From UBA1672 sp050633325 (GTDB taxonomy: Bacteria; Pseudomonadota; Alphaproteobacteria; Micavibrionales; Micavibrionaceae), in the NCBI GenBank assembly GCA_050633325.1, contig JBOEGH010000002.1:186001-250000 (forward strand): DNA of 64,000 nucleotides, read 5' to 3'. The notes beneath the pieces are model-generated. The model worked only from the letters and a program-made list of their open reading frames with translations, did no database searches and was not told the origin of the DNA. Of the stretch, positions 36,260 to 44,450 are shown piece after piece. Position numbers and translations under genes: made by a program. Positions within the stretch are counted from its first letter, which is position 1. The number at the start of each line of letters is the position of its first letter.

Positions 36260-37084
36260 ATGGAAAAAATCATAAAAGTTGACCAGCTTAAAATTGGTAA
36301 TAAACAGCCCTTAACAATTATCGCCGGCCCTTGCCAAATTGAAAGCAAGGATCATGCGTTTGAAATGTGTGAGGCATTGAAACAGCTTACGCGAAAAATG
36401 GGCTTACAGTTTATATTCAAAAGCTCGTATGATAAGGCGAACCGTACATCTATTTCTGGTGTAAGGGGTGTTGGAATCGATAAAGGGTTGCAGATATTAT
36501 CTGATATTCGTGAGCATTTTGGAGTTCCTGTTATTACTGATGTTCATACGGAGGATCAGTGCGCGCGAGTAGGTGAGGTTGTGGATGTCCTTCAAATACC
36601 TGCATTCTTATGCCGTCAAACCGACCTTCTTGTCGCTGCTGCAAAAACAGGTAAAGCGGTTAATATTAAAAAAGGGCAATTTCTTGCTCCTTGGGATATG
36701 AAAAACGTTGCGCAAAAAGTTGCGGATAGCGGCAATGACAATATTATGCTTTGTGAGCGTGGTGCAAGTTTCGGTTATAATACTCTTGTGTCTGATATGC
36801 GTTCTTTACCTATAATGAAGGAAACAGGATATCCTGTTATTTTTGATGCAACACATTCTGTACAGCAACCAGGTGGTCTTGGTGGTTCTTCCGGCGGTGA
36901 TCGTACTATGGTTCCTGTTCTTGCGCGTGCTGCGGTGGCGATTGGTGTTGCTGGTGTATTCATTGAAACTCATCAAGATCCAGATAACGCGCCTTCTGAT
37001 GGTCCTAACATGATCAAGTTAAGTGAAATGCCAGACTTTTTAGATACACTGATGAAATTTGATAAGCTGTCTAAATCATGTTAA
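36260..37084 (+). CDS. kdsA: 3-deoxy-8-phosphooctulonate synthase (KDO-8-P synthase)
   Basis: Condenses PEP with arabinose 5-phosphate to KDO-8-phosphate, the precursor of the LPS inner core sugar. Diagnostic segments are IIAGPCQIESKDHAFEM, FKSSYDKANRTSISGVRG, LQIPAFLCRQTDLL and VIFDATHSVQQPGG. A Cys in the first motif (AGPCQIES) marks the metal-dependent class. At 274 aa it is complete. It agrees with the lipid A genes at 14-19 kb in showing that the cell makes LPS. The RBS is weak. Confidence 0.97.
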   Translation: MEKIIKVDQLKIGNKQPLTIIAGPCQIESKDHAFEMCEALKQLTRKMGLQFIFKSSYDKANRTSISGVRGVGIDKGLQILSDIREHFGVPVITDVHTEDQCARVGEVVDVLQIPAFLCRQTDLLVAAAKTGKAVNIKKGQFLAPWDMKNVAQKVADSGNDNIMLCERGASFGYNTLVSDMRSLPIMKETGYPVIFDATHSVQQPGGLGGSSGGDRTMVPVLARAAVAIGVAGVFIETHQDPDNAPSDGPNMIKLSEMPDFLDTLMKFDKLSKSC

Positions 37085-37117
37085 TATAATTATATTAATC
37101 AGCAGGAGGCTGGATTT

Positions 37118-37534
37118 ATGGCACGTGTAGCCGGAGCATCGCAATATTTGAGTCAAGCAACCCTTGCTAATAAGCAGGGCTCCACCCATTCGCCTTCAAG
37201 TCTATTATCTTTGACCAGTTCTGCCAGTATTCTTGATGCCGGTCGGGGTAATGCTGTGCCGGGAGTGGGGATTTCCGCACGATCACGTGCATTGAACGCG
37301 GCTCAAATCCAGAGTAACAGCGGTTCTATTAATGAGCTGTTTTCATTATCTGGTGGTGGTAGTGCAACAGTTGAAGCGGCGCAAATACAAATCGCAGGTC
37401 TTGCTGCAACGGCAACGAAAAGCCGTGATGTTGTTACTCAGGAGGATGGGTCTTTCGCCAGTAATACCATTCAGGTTGATGATGGCTCTGTGGCAACTAG
37501 CTCTCTTGGTTCTGAAGTTGATGAAATAGTATAA
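37118..37534 (+). CDS. unknown Ser/Ala/Gly-rich small protein, 138 aa
   Basis: I do not recognise it. The 138 residues are rich in Ser, Ala, Gly, Gln and Thr with no Cys or Trp, no signal peptide and no membrane helix; stretches such as LNAAQIQSNSGSIN and VEAAQIQIAGLAATA repeat an AAQIQ motif. The C-terminus is acidic (GSEVDEIV). A consensus AGGAGG (37103-37108) sits 9 bases before the ATG, better than for most neighbours, and favours real translation. It lies 33 bases after kdsA and 128 bases before eno. The composition suggests a disordered or surface/filament-like protein. Confidence 0.7.
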   Translation: MARVAGASQYLSQATLANKQGSTHSPSSLLSLTSSASILDAGRGNAVPGVGISARSRALNAAQIQSNSGSINELFSLSGGGSATVEAAQIQIAGLAATATKSRDVVTQEDGSFASNTIQVDDGSVATSSLGSEVDEIV

Positions 37535-37662
37535 TAATACCTGTTATGTTATTTTTAATGTAAATATTGTTTATTTCCCTTTATTTTTCTGCATTTTTCG
37601 CTAAAACATCTTACATAAAAGATTACAGCTCTATTTAGGGGCGCCGCAAAAGGACAGAAAAT

Positions 37663-38949
37663 ATGACCGCCATTATTGATATTCATGCACGACAAATTCT
37701 AGATAGCCGTGGAAACCCAACTGTAGAAGTTGATGTTCTTCTCGAAACTGGAGCAAAAGGTCGTGCAGCTGTTCCTTCTGGTGCTTCTACTGGTGTGCAT
37801 GAAGCGGTAGAGCTTCGTGATGGTGATAAGGATGCTTATCTTGGTAAGGGTGTTCAAAAGGCCGTTGATTTTGTTAATACTGAGATTTACGAAAATCTTG
37901 TTGGTGCAGATGCTGAGGAGCAAATGCATATAGATCAGGACATGATTGACCTTGATGGTACTGAAAATAAAGGTCGTTTGGGTGCTAATGCTATCCTTGG
38001 TGTTTCTCTTGCAGTTTCAAAGGCAATGGCGGATGAGCTTGATATGCCGCTTTACAGATATATCGGTGGTTCTTATGCGCATAATTTGCCGACACCGATG
38101 ATGAATATCATTAATGGTGGTGCACATGCGGACAATCCTGTTGATATACAGGAGTTTATGATTATGCCTGTTTCTGCTGAGAGTTTTAGTGATGCCTTGC
38201 GCATTGGTGCGGAAATTTTTCATGCCCTTAAAAAGCAGCTATCCGATGCCGGCTTTAATACTAATGTTGGTGATGAGGGCGGGTTTGCTCCTGCGGTTAA
38301 GTCATCTGATGAGGCGCTTGATTTTATAATGAAATCTATTGAAGCTGCTGGGTACAAGCCTAAAGATGATGTTGTTATTGCGTTGGATGCTGCGTCTACG
38401 GAATTTTATAAAGATGGTAAATACGAGCTGGAAGGCGAAGGTAAGTCTTTGACTTCTGCTGAAATGATTGCTTACTACGAAGATCTTTGTGCTCGTTATC
38501 CTATCGTTTCTATTGAAGATGGCTTGGCCGAAGATGACTGGAGTGGTTGGACTGATTTGACGGCGGCTCTTGGTGATAAGGTTCAACTTGTTGGTGATGA
38601 TTTGTATGTTACTAATGCAAAACGCCTTAAGCGTGGAATTGAAGAAAAAGCCGGTAATGCAGTATTGGTTAAAGTTAATCAAATAGGTACTCTTACTGAA
38701 ACTCTTGAGACTATCGAAATGGCGAAAAAGGCTGGATTTGGTATTATCCTTTCTCACAGATCTGGTGAAACAGAGGACTCTACTATTGCTGATTTGGCGG
38801 TTGCGACAAATGCAGGCCAAATTAAAACAGGTTCTTTGTCACGTTCTGATCGTATAGCTAAGTATAATCAGCTTCTTCGTATTGAAGAGCAGCTTGATGC
38901 TACAGCTGGATATGAGGGGAGAGGGTTTTATCGCTCTGATCTAAAGTAA
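37663..38949 (+). CDS. eno: enolase
   Basis: Converts 2-phosphoglycerate to PEP in glycolysis; may also take part in an RNase E degradosome. Typical segments are ARQILDSRGNPTVEVDV, AVPSGASTGVHEAVELRDGD, GDEGGFAP, SIEDGLAEDDWSGW (metal-binding Glu/Asp), LVGDDLYVTN and ILSHRSGETEDSTIAD (catalytic Lys345 region is VKVNQIGTLTE). The 428-aa length is normal. AAAGGACAG precedes the ATG. Confidence 0.98.
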   Translation: MTAIIDIHARQILDSRGNPTVEVDVLLETGAKGRAAVPSGASTGVHEAVELRDGDKDAYLGKGVQKAVDFVNTEIYENLVGADAEEQMHIDQDMIDLDGTENKGRLGANAILGVSLAVSKAMADELDMPLYRYIGGSYAHNLPTPMMNIINGGAHADNPVDIQEFMIMPVSAESFSDALRIGAEIFHALKKQLSDAGFNTNVGDEGGFAPAVKSSDEALDFIMKSIEAAGYKPKDDVVIALDAASTEFYKDGKYELEGEGKSLTSAEMIAYYEDLCARYPIVSIEDGLAEDDWSGWTDLTAALGDKVQLVGDDLYVTNAKRLKRGIEEKAGNAVLVKVNQIGTLTETLETIEMAKKAGFGIILSHRSGETEDSTIADLAVATNAGQIKTGSLSRSDRIAKYNQLLRIEEQLDATAGYEGRGFYRSDLK

Positions 38950-39090
38950 ACTTTAGAAAGTTGTTTTTTCTAAAAAGCGTTATAAAAGAATCACTTGCTT
39001 CATGTTGTTCTTTTTATGTTCACGTTAAGTCATTGACTCTAATCAATTTTTTAACTTGATCCACAGGCTTGTATGTGATTCTATGGGGTT

Positions 39091-39402
39091 ATGGATAGGT
39101 TACAAGACATTCGTAGGACGCTTTATAGGAAAATGCCTTTTTTTGCAGGCGTTTGCTTATGCTTGTACTTTTCTTATCACACAGTTTCCGGGCATCGCAG
39201 TTACTCGCGTTTGTCTGAGTTAACGTCTGTTTATCAGGCTAAAGAGGCGGAGTTATCGTCCCTTCAGGCTGAGGGCGCATCTGTTGAATATAGGGTCGCG
39301 GGAATGCGCCCTGGCTCTATATCTGCTGATATGCTGGAGGAGAGGGCGCGCCTGATGTTGGGTTATAAGCGTGTTGATGAGATTGTTGTGCTTGTGCATT
39401 AG
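39091..39402 (+). CDS. ftsB: septum formation initiator, FtsB/DivIC family
   Basis: Bitopic divisome protein that forms FtsQBL. The 103 residues contain one membrane helix (about 17-33, FFAGVCLCLYFSYHTV) and a short periplasmic coiled coil (about 43-65, LSELTSVYQAKEAELSSLQ), then RPGSISADMLEERARLMLGY, which is characteristic of the alphaproteobacterial family. The location between eno and pdhA is the conserved one in this class. Confidence 0.88.
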   Translation: MDRLQDIRRTLYRKMPFFAGVCLCLYFSYHTVSGHRSYSRLSELTSVYQAKEAELSSLQAEGASVEYRVAGMRPGSISADMLEERARLMLGYKRVDEIVVLVH

Positions 39403-39555
39403 GTCTTATTGTATTCCATAATTTCTTTTTATTACAGTGTGTTGCAGTGCACAAAAACAGCTTTTTTCTCTAGTAATAGCTCGTGAAATGTTGTAGCACT
39501 TTCTATACGTATTTGAATAGCTTTGGTGCGTTCGGCATCAGGAGGAAATGTATCA

Positions 39556-40590
39556 GTGGCAGCTTCTAAAACTAAGAAAAAAACAACATCTAAAAAATCG
39601 TCTAAAAAGCAATCAGATGTATCCGGTAAGGTGGATCTGGATCAGCTTAAGAAGTTTTATTATGAAATGTTAATGATCCGCCGTTTCGAGGAAAAGGCAG
39701 GGCAATTATATGGTATGGGTTTGATAGGTGGGTTTTGCCACCTTTATATTGGGCAAGAGGCTGTTGTTACCGGTATAAATTCGGCTCAAGAACCTCAAGA
39801 CACTGTTGTTACATCTTATCGTGATCATGCGCATATGCTTGCATGTGGTATGGATCCGAAGGGGATTATGGCTGAACTAACAGGACGTGTTGATGGGTAT
39901 TCCCGTGGCAAGGGTGGCTCTATGCACATGTTTTCTTTAGAGAAAAACTTTTTCGGTGGTCATGGCATTGTCGGTGCAGGTACTGCAATTGGTGCGGGTT
40001 TAGGTTTTGCGCACAAATATAAAGATGACAACGGCGTTGCTGTTGCCTATATGGGCGATGGAGCATCTAATCAAGGTCAGGTTGCCGAATGTTATAATAT
40101 GGCGGCATTATGGGGCTTGCCGGTTTTGTTTGTTATTGAAAATAACCAGTATGGAATGGGTACTAGTGTTTCCAGATCATCTGCCGGGCAATTATATAGG
40201 CGTGGTGAAGGCTATGGTATTCCGGGTGAGCAAATAGATGGTATGGATGTTTTTGCTGTAAGGGATGCGGCTGAGCAGGCTTTGTCATATATAAGGTCGG
40301 GCAATGGACCATATATTTTAGAGGTTATGACATATCGTTACCGTGGTCACTCTATGTCCGATCCTGCAAAATACCGCAGCAAGGAAGAAGTATCATCAAT
40401 GAAGACTGAGCGTGACCCCATTACGCAGGTTAAGGATATGTTGCAAGAGCAAGGCATTGATGAGGCCGAAATAAAGCAAATAGATAAAGATATTAAAGTG
40501 ATCGTTAACGAAGCGGCAGAGTTTTCACAGGAAAGCCCTGAACCGCACCCAGATGATCTTTGGACAGATATATTAGTGGAGAGTGCATAG
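39556..40590 (+). CDS. pdhA: pyruvate dehydrogenase E1 component, alpha subunit
   Basis: TPP-dependent decarboxylase half of the PDH complex E1 heterotetramer. After a Lys/Ser-rich N-terminal tail come YYEMLMIRRFEEKAGQLYG, the TPP motif GDGASNQGQVAECYNMA...ENN, and the regulatory-loop-like YRYRGHSMSDPAKYR. I chose GTG at 39556, 10 bases after AGGAGGA (39540-39546), giving 344 aa; a TTG at 39523 would place the strong RBS inside the gene. The stop abuts the pdhB start with no gap. Confidence 0.96.
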   Translation: MAASKTKKKTTSKKSSKKQSDVSGKVDLDQLKKFYYEMLMIRRFEEKAGQLYGMGLIGGFCHLYIGQEAVVTGINSAQEPQDTVVTSYRDHAHMLACGMDPKGIMAELTGRVDGYSRGKGGSMHMFSLEKNFFGGHGIVGAGTAIGAGLGFAHKYKDDNGVAVAYMGDGASNQGQVAECYNMAALWGLPVLFVIENNQYGMGTSVSRSSAGQLYRRGEGYGIPGEQIDGMDVFAVRDAAEQALSYIRSGNGPYILEVMTYRYRGHSMSDPAKYRSKEEVSSMKTERDPITQVKDMLQEQGIDEAEIKQIDKDIKVIVNEAAEFSQESPEPHPDDLWTDILVESA

Positions 40591-42027
40591 ATGCCAACAC
40601 AAATTTTAATGCCGGCGTTATCGCCCACAATGACTGAAGGTAATTTAGCTAAATGGCTGAAATCAGAAGGTGATTCTGTTGAAGCAGGTGACGTGATCGC
40701 GGAAATAGAAACAGACAAAGCAACAATGGAAGTGGAAGCCGTTGATGAAGGTGTAATTGGTAAAATACTTATTAGTGAAGGCACTGAAGGCGTTGCTGTT
40801 AATTCTCCTATAGCTATTCTTTTAGAAGATGGTGAAAGTGCAGATGACATAGGTAACGAATCTGTTGCTGTTATTACTGAAGCTTCAAATGATGATGTTG
40901 CTGCGCCTGTTGAAGATGCACCTGTGCACTCCAGTAATAATGTTGAACAAGCCACAGGAGCGATCATTGAGAATCGCGATATACTATATGCTCAAGGTAA
41001 AGTGATTGAGCCAGTACCATTTGATGAGGCTTCTTTTACAGATACAGTTAATCAAACTGTTCGTGAGGCATTGAGAGATGCAATGGCAGAGGAAATGCGC
41101 GCAGATGAACGCGTTTACTTGATGGGGGAAGAGGTCGCAGAATACCAAGGCGCATATAAGATTTCACAAGGTCTTCTGGATGAGTTTGGGGCAAAACGTG
41201 TCATTGATACGCCTATTACAGAGCATGGCTTTGCTGGTATGGCGGTAGGTTCTGCAATGAATGGTTTGAGACCAATTGTTGAATTTATGACATGGAACTT
41301 TGGTATGCAGGCAATTGACCATATTATTAACTCTGCTGGTAAAACCCTTTACATGGCAGGGGGGAAACTAGGTTGTCCTATTGTGTTTAGAGGGCCTAAC
41401 GGTGCGGCATCTCGTGTTGGTGCTCAGCACTCACAATGTTATGCTAGCTGGTATGCACATGTCCCGGGGCTAAAAGTTGTTGCACCGTGGTCTGCTGCGG
41501 ATGCCAAAGGATTGATGAAGGCGTCTATTCGTGATCCAAACCCAATCGTCTTTTTAGAAAATGAGATATTGTACGGGCAAAGCTTTGACGTTCCAACATC
41601 AGAAGATTTTGAAATTCCTATTGGTCGCGCAAAGATTGAGCGTGCAGGAGCTGATGTAACAATTGTTGCCTATTCAATTATGGTGGGTAAAGCTTTGGAG
41701 GCTGCTAACGAATTGGCAGAGCAAGGTATAGATGCCGAGGTTATAAATTTACGCACCATTAGGCCACTAGATCGTTGGACGATACTTGAAAGCGTTAAGA
41801 AAACAAATCGTATTGTATCGGTTGAAGAGGGTTGGCCTTTTGCGGGTGTAAGTGCTGAAATTGCTGCACTTTGCGGTGAACACGCCTTTGATTATCTTGA
41901 TGCGCCTGTTACGCGTGTTTGTGGAGCAGATGTACCAATGCCATATGCAGCAAACTTGGAGGATTTAGCATTACCTAAGCCTAAGGATATTGTTAGTGCG
42001 GTCAAAAAAGTCTGTTATATTGATTAA
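40591..42027 (+). CDS. pdhB: pyruvate dehydrogenase E1 component, beta subunit, with N-terminal lipoyl domain
   Basis: Residues 1-80 are a lipoyl domain (lipoyl Lys in EIETDKATMEVEAVDEG), then a linker and the transketolase-type E1 beta domain (about 145-478; MAEEMRADERVYLMGEEVAEYQGAYK-type start, quoted partly as VYLMGEEVAEYQGAYK). A lipoyl domain on E1 beta is typical of Alphaproteobacteria. The lipoyl domain is very close in sequence to that of PdhC in this cluster (same LAKWLKSEGDSVE and EIETDKATMEVEAVDEG), suggesting intra-operon copying or shared constraint. It follows pdhA without a gap. Confidence 0.97.
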   Translation: MPTQILMPALSPTMTEGNLAKWLKSEGDSVEAGDVIAEIETDKATMEVEAVDEGVIGKILISEGTEGVAVNSPIAILLEDGESADDIGNESVAVITEASNDDVAAPVEDAPVHSSNNVEQATGAIIENRDILYAQGKVIEPVPFDEASFTDTVNQTVREALRDAMAEEMRADERVYLMGEEVAEYQGAYKISQGLLDEFGAKRVIDTPITEHGFAGMAVGSAMNGLRPIVEFMTWNFGMQAIDHIINSAGKTLYMAGGKLGCPIVFRGPNGAASRVGAQHSQCYASWYAHVPGLKVVAPWSAADAKGLMKASIRDPNPIVFLENEILYGQSFDVPTSEDFEIPIGRAKIERAGADVTIVAYSIMVGKALEAANELAEQGIDAEVINLRTIRPLDRWTILESVKKTNRIVSVEEGWPFAGVSAEIAALCGEHAFDYLDAPVTRVCGADVPMPYAANLEDLALPKPKDIVSAVKKVCYID

Positions 42028-42046
42028 TTTTATACTGGAGAATGTC

Positions 42047-42520
42047 ATGACTAAATTTCTTACATACACATCATTTTTTGTTATTGCGTTTTTTGTTGTC
42101 GCTCCTAATACGTATGCAAAATCTCCTGTGGATGTACAGTTATCTCACAAGGATAAATTGAAAAAAATGCAGGAAGAGCGTTGTAAGAAAAAAGAGGTGG
42201 CAACAATTGCTATACGCCTTACAGGTTCCGGTAACTCATTTAAAGAGTTAAGCGCTTATGTTGATAAAGTAAGAAGCGATATGGTGGAGCAAGGGTCTTT
42301 ATTAGGGGTAAGTGATCTTACCTCACGTAATGAGAATTTTTCAATACGCTCAGTAAATAATTACAGATCAAACGGTAATAATGACAAATATAATTTGACT
42401 GGTAATATTAACTTTGAATCTAAGATGGTTGTCGAATCGTTGGATTTGGCCGAGGCAATGAGCGAAATGGGTTACAACACGTCATATACTCAAAATGTTA
42501 GTCAGCAACGTTGTTATTAA
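42047..42520 (+). CDS. unknown exported protein, 157 aa, possibly SIMPL-like
   Basis: Inserted between pdhB and pdhC on the same strand. A clear signal peptide (residues 1-25, FFVIAFFVVAPNTYAKS) suggests a periplasmic product. The mature part has a strand/helix pattern (VATIAIRLTGSGNSFKELS, then YNLTGNINFE and LAEAMSEMGYNTSY) that vaguely recalls SIMPL/DUF541 proteins; this is a weak guess. Two Cys are present (after EER, and near the C-terminus QQRCY). ATG 42047 with GGAG upstream was preferred over an upstream in-frame start at 41990 inside pdhB. Confidence 0.75.
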   Translation: MTKFLTYTSFFVIAFFVVAPNTYAKSPVDVQLSHKDKLKKMQEERCKKKEVATIAIRLTGSGNSFKELSAYVDKVRSDMVEQGSLLGVSDLTSRNENFSIRSVNNYRSNGNNDKYNLTGNINFESKMVVESLDLAEAMSEMGYNTSYTQNVSQQRCY

Positions 42521-42563
42521 ATTTATACTACTATTAGAACTTTAAAATGAACGGGTATCTCTT

Positions 42564-43841
42564 ATGCCAATAAACATTACAATGCCGGCACTATCGCCAA
42601 CGATGACAGATGGAACACTTGCTAAATGGCTTAAATCGGAAGGAGATTCCGTGGAGTCTGGTGATGTTTTGTGTGAAATTGAGACAGACAAAGCAACAAT
42701 GGAAGTTGAAGCAGTAGATGAGGGCACTATTGGTAAAATCCTTGTCTCGGAGGGAACTGAAAACGTTCCTGTAAATGACGTAATCGCAGTTTTGTTGGAA
42801 GATGGTGAAAGTGCTGATGATATTGGTGATGCAACTCCTGTTAAAAACGCAGCACCCGTAGAGGATAAAAAAGAAAGTGTTGTCGTAGATAATGCACCTA
42901 AGTCTGAAAATGTTGCCCCTGCTGTTTCTAATCCAGCGTCTGGTAATCGAATCTTTGCATCGCCACTGGCGAAAAGAATGGCACAAAATTCAGGTGTAGA
43001 TTTGACTACGGTTAAAGGTACAGGGCCGCGTGGTCGTATTGTTAAATCGGACATTGAGAATGCAGGTAATACAGCACCTAACGTTAACAAATCTTCAAGT
43101 GCTTCTAACGCTGTGGTTTATGACGATCCTTCTATTAAAACTAATGTGTTTGGTATGGCATATAAGGAAATACCAAATAATAATATTCGCAAAGTTGTTG
43201 CCAAACGTTTGTCTGAATCAAAGCAAACAGTTCCACATTTCTATCTTACCGTTGAGTGTATTTTGGATAATCTTCTTTCTGCACGTAAAGAGTTGAATGA
43301 TAAGACAAATGGTGAATACAAGCTTTCAGTAAATGATTTTATTATTAAGGCTTCTGCTGCTGCGTTAAAGGCTTATCCTGCTGCAAATGTTTCATGGACA
43401 GATGACGCTATACAACAATTTGTTAAGGCGGATATTTCAGTTGCTGTCTCTACACCTACTGGGTTAATTACTCCGATTATTAAGGCGGCTGAAGATAAAG
43501 GGTTACGCGATATATCAACTGAGATGAAAGACCTTGCAGGTAGGGCACGTGAAGGTAAACTTAAACCTGAAGAGTTCCAGGGTGGATCGTTCTCAATTTC
43601 AAACCTAGGAATGTTCGGTGTTAAAGAATTCGCCGCAATAGTTAACCCACCGCAAGGATGTATTCTTGCAATCGGTGCAGGTGAGCAGCGCCCTGTAGTG
43701 ATTAATGGGCAAATAGAAATTAAAACTGTAATGAATTGCACGTTATCTGTTGATCACCGCAGTGTTGATGGTGCTGTCGGTGCAGAGTTCCTTCAAATAT
43801 TTAAACAGTATATTGAAAACCCCGTGGCCATGCTTGTATAG
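42564..43841 (+). CDS. pdhC: pyruvate dehydrogenase E2, dihydrolipoamide acetyltransferase
   Basis: Core of the PDH complex. Domains in order: lipoyl (1-80, Lys in EIETDKATMEVEAVDEG), a linker of about 50 residues, peripheral-subunit-binding domain (about 131-167, FASPLAKRMAQNSGV and GTGPRGRIVKSDI), and the catalytic domain (about 200-425) with the HxxxDG motif in LSVDHRSVDGAVGAEFL. At 425 aa it has a single lipoyl domain. It is separated from pdhB by a gene for an exported protein; the RBS is weak. Confidence 0.97.
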   Translation: MPINITMPALSPTMTDGTLAKWLKSEGDSVESGDVLCEIETDKATMEVEAVDEGTIGKILVSEGTENVPVNDVIAVLLEDGESADDIGDATPVKNAAPVEDKKESVVVDNAPKSENVAPAVSNPASGNRIFASPLAKRMAQNSGVDLTTVKGTGPRGRIVKSDIENAGNTAPNVNKSSSASNAVVYDDPSIKTNVFGMAYKEIPNNNIRKVVAKRLSESKQTVPHFYLTVECILDNLLSARKELNDKTNGEYKLSVNDFIIKASAAALKAYPAANVSWTDDAIQQFVKADISVAVSTPTGLITPIIKAAEDKGLRDISTEMKDLAGRAREGKLKPEEFQGGSFSISNLGMFGVKEFAAIVNPPQGCILAIGAGEQRPVVINGQIEIKTVMNCTLSVDHRSVDGAVGAEFLQIFKQYIENPVAMLV

Positions 43842-43851
43842 GAGAGTTTAA

Positions 43852-44388
43852 ATGTCAGTAAATAGATACCCAATTATTGGTGTTATGGGCTCTCATGAGC
43901 AATCGTGGCATGACTATTCTTATCCTGTTGGAGAGCTGATAGCTAACCGTGGTTACAATTTACTAACTGGTGCTGGTGGTGGTGTTATGACAGAGGTGGC
44001 CAGAGGGTTCACAGAAGTTGAAAACCGCAAGGGTAGCGCAATAGGCATCCTACCTGCCGTTGATTATAAGGGACAAAATCTGGATAAAGAAGAATATCCA
44101 AATCCATATATTGAAGTACCGATGATAACTCCTTTAAGCGCTAAAGCTCAAAATGACAAAATGCCATTTAGCCGCAATTTGGTTAATGTTATGACGTCTC
44201 GTGCTCTTGTTATTCTGCCGGGATCTCACGGAACTAGAAATGAAGTATCTTTGGCGTTAATGTATAATAAGCCATTGATTTTATTTGGCCCGGAAGAAGA
44301 GTTTTCAAAATTCCCTGAGGATCCTCCACGTGCACAAACGATTGCTAACATTGAAGAGTTTCTTGATGGTGTGTTGAATATCAACTAA
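43852..44388 (+). CDS. LOG-family / TIGR00725-like Rossmann protein, 178 aa
   Basis: Compact nucleotide-binding-like protein: IIGVMGSHEQSWHDYSYPVG at the start, LLTGAGGGVMTEVARGF (GGGxM phosphate-binding type), and VILPGSHGTRNEVSLAL where canonical LOG proteins have PGGxGTxxE. LOG proteins cleave cytokinin-type nucleotides or are of unknown role; the related SLOG group binds nucleotide ligands. The motif change (Gly to Ser-His) makes catalytic assignment uncertain. It sits between pdhC and lpdA, 10 bases after pdhC, with GGAG before the ATG, so it is part of the PDH transcript. Confidence 0.8.
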   Translation: MSVNRYPIIGVMGSHEQSWHDYSYPVGELIANRGYNLLTGAGGGVMTEVARGFTEVENRKGSAIGILPAVDYKGQNLDKEEYPNPYIEVPMITPLSAKAQNDKMPFSRNLVNVMTSRALVILPGSHGTRNEVSLALMYNKPLILFGPEEEFSKFPEDPPRAQTIANIEEFLDGVLNIN

Positions 44389-44450
44389 ATCAAGCATTTC
44401 ATTTTTATAACAAACATAATTTTAAAATATTTTAAGCAGGATTTCGATAA

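Noticed and set aside
36249..36275. 8-codon ATG-to-TAA mini-frame overlapping the kdsA start
   Set aside because: Could be an upstream regulatory frame, but it has no RBS and such short frames are frequent by chance.
38302..38820. 172-codon reverse frame inside eno
   Set aside because: Fully antisense to enolase; a shadow frame rich in Ile/Arg/Phe/Asn.
38952..38975. TTTAGAAA/TTTCTAAA hairpin after eno
   Set aside because: AT-only stem with no T-tail after it; not enough for a terminator call.
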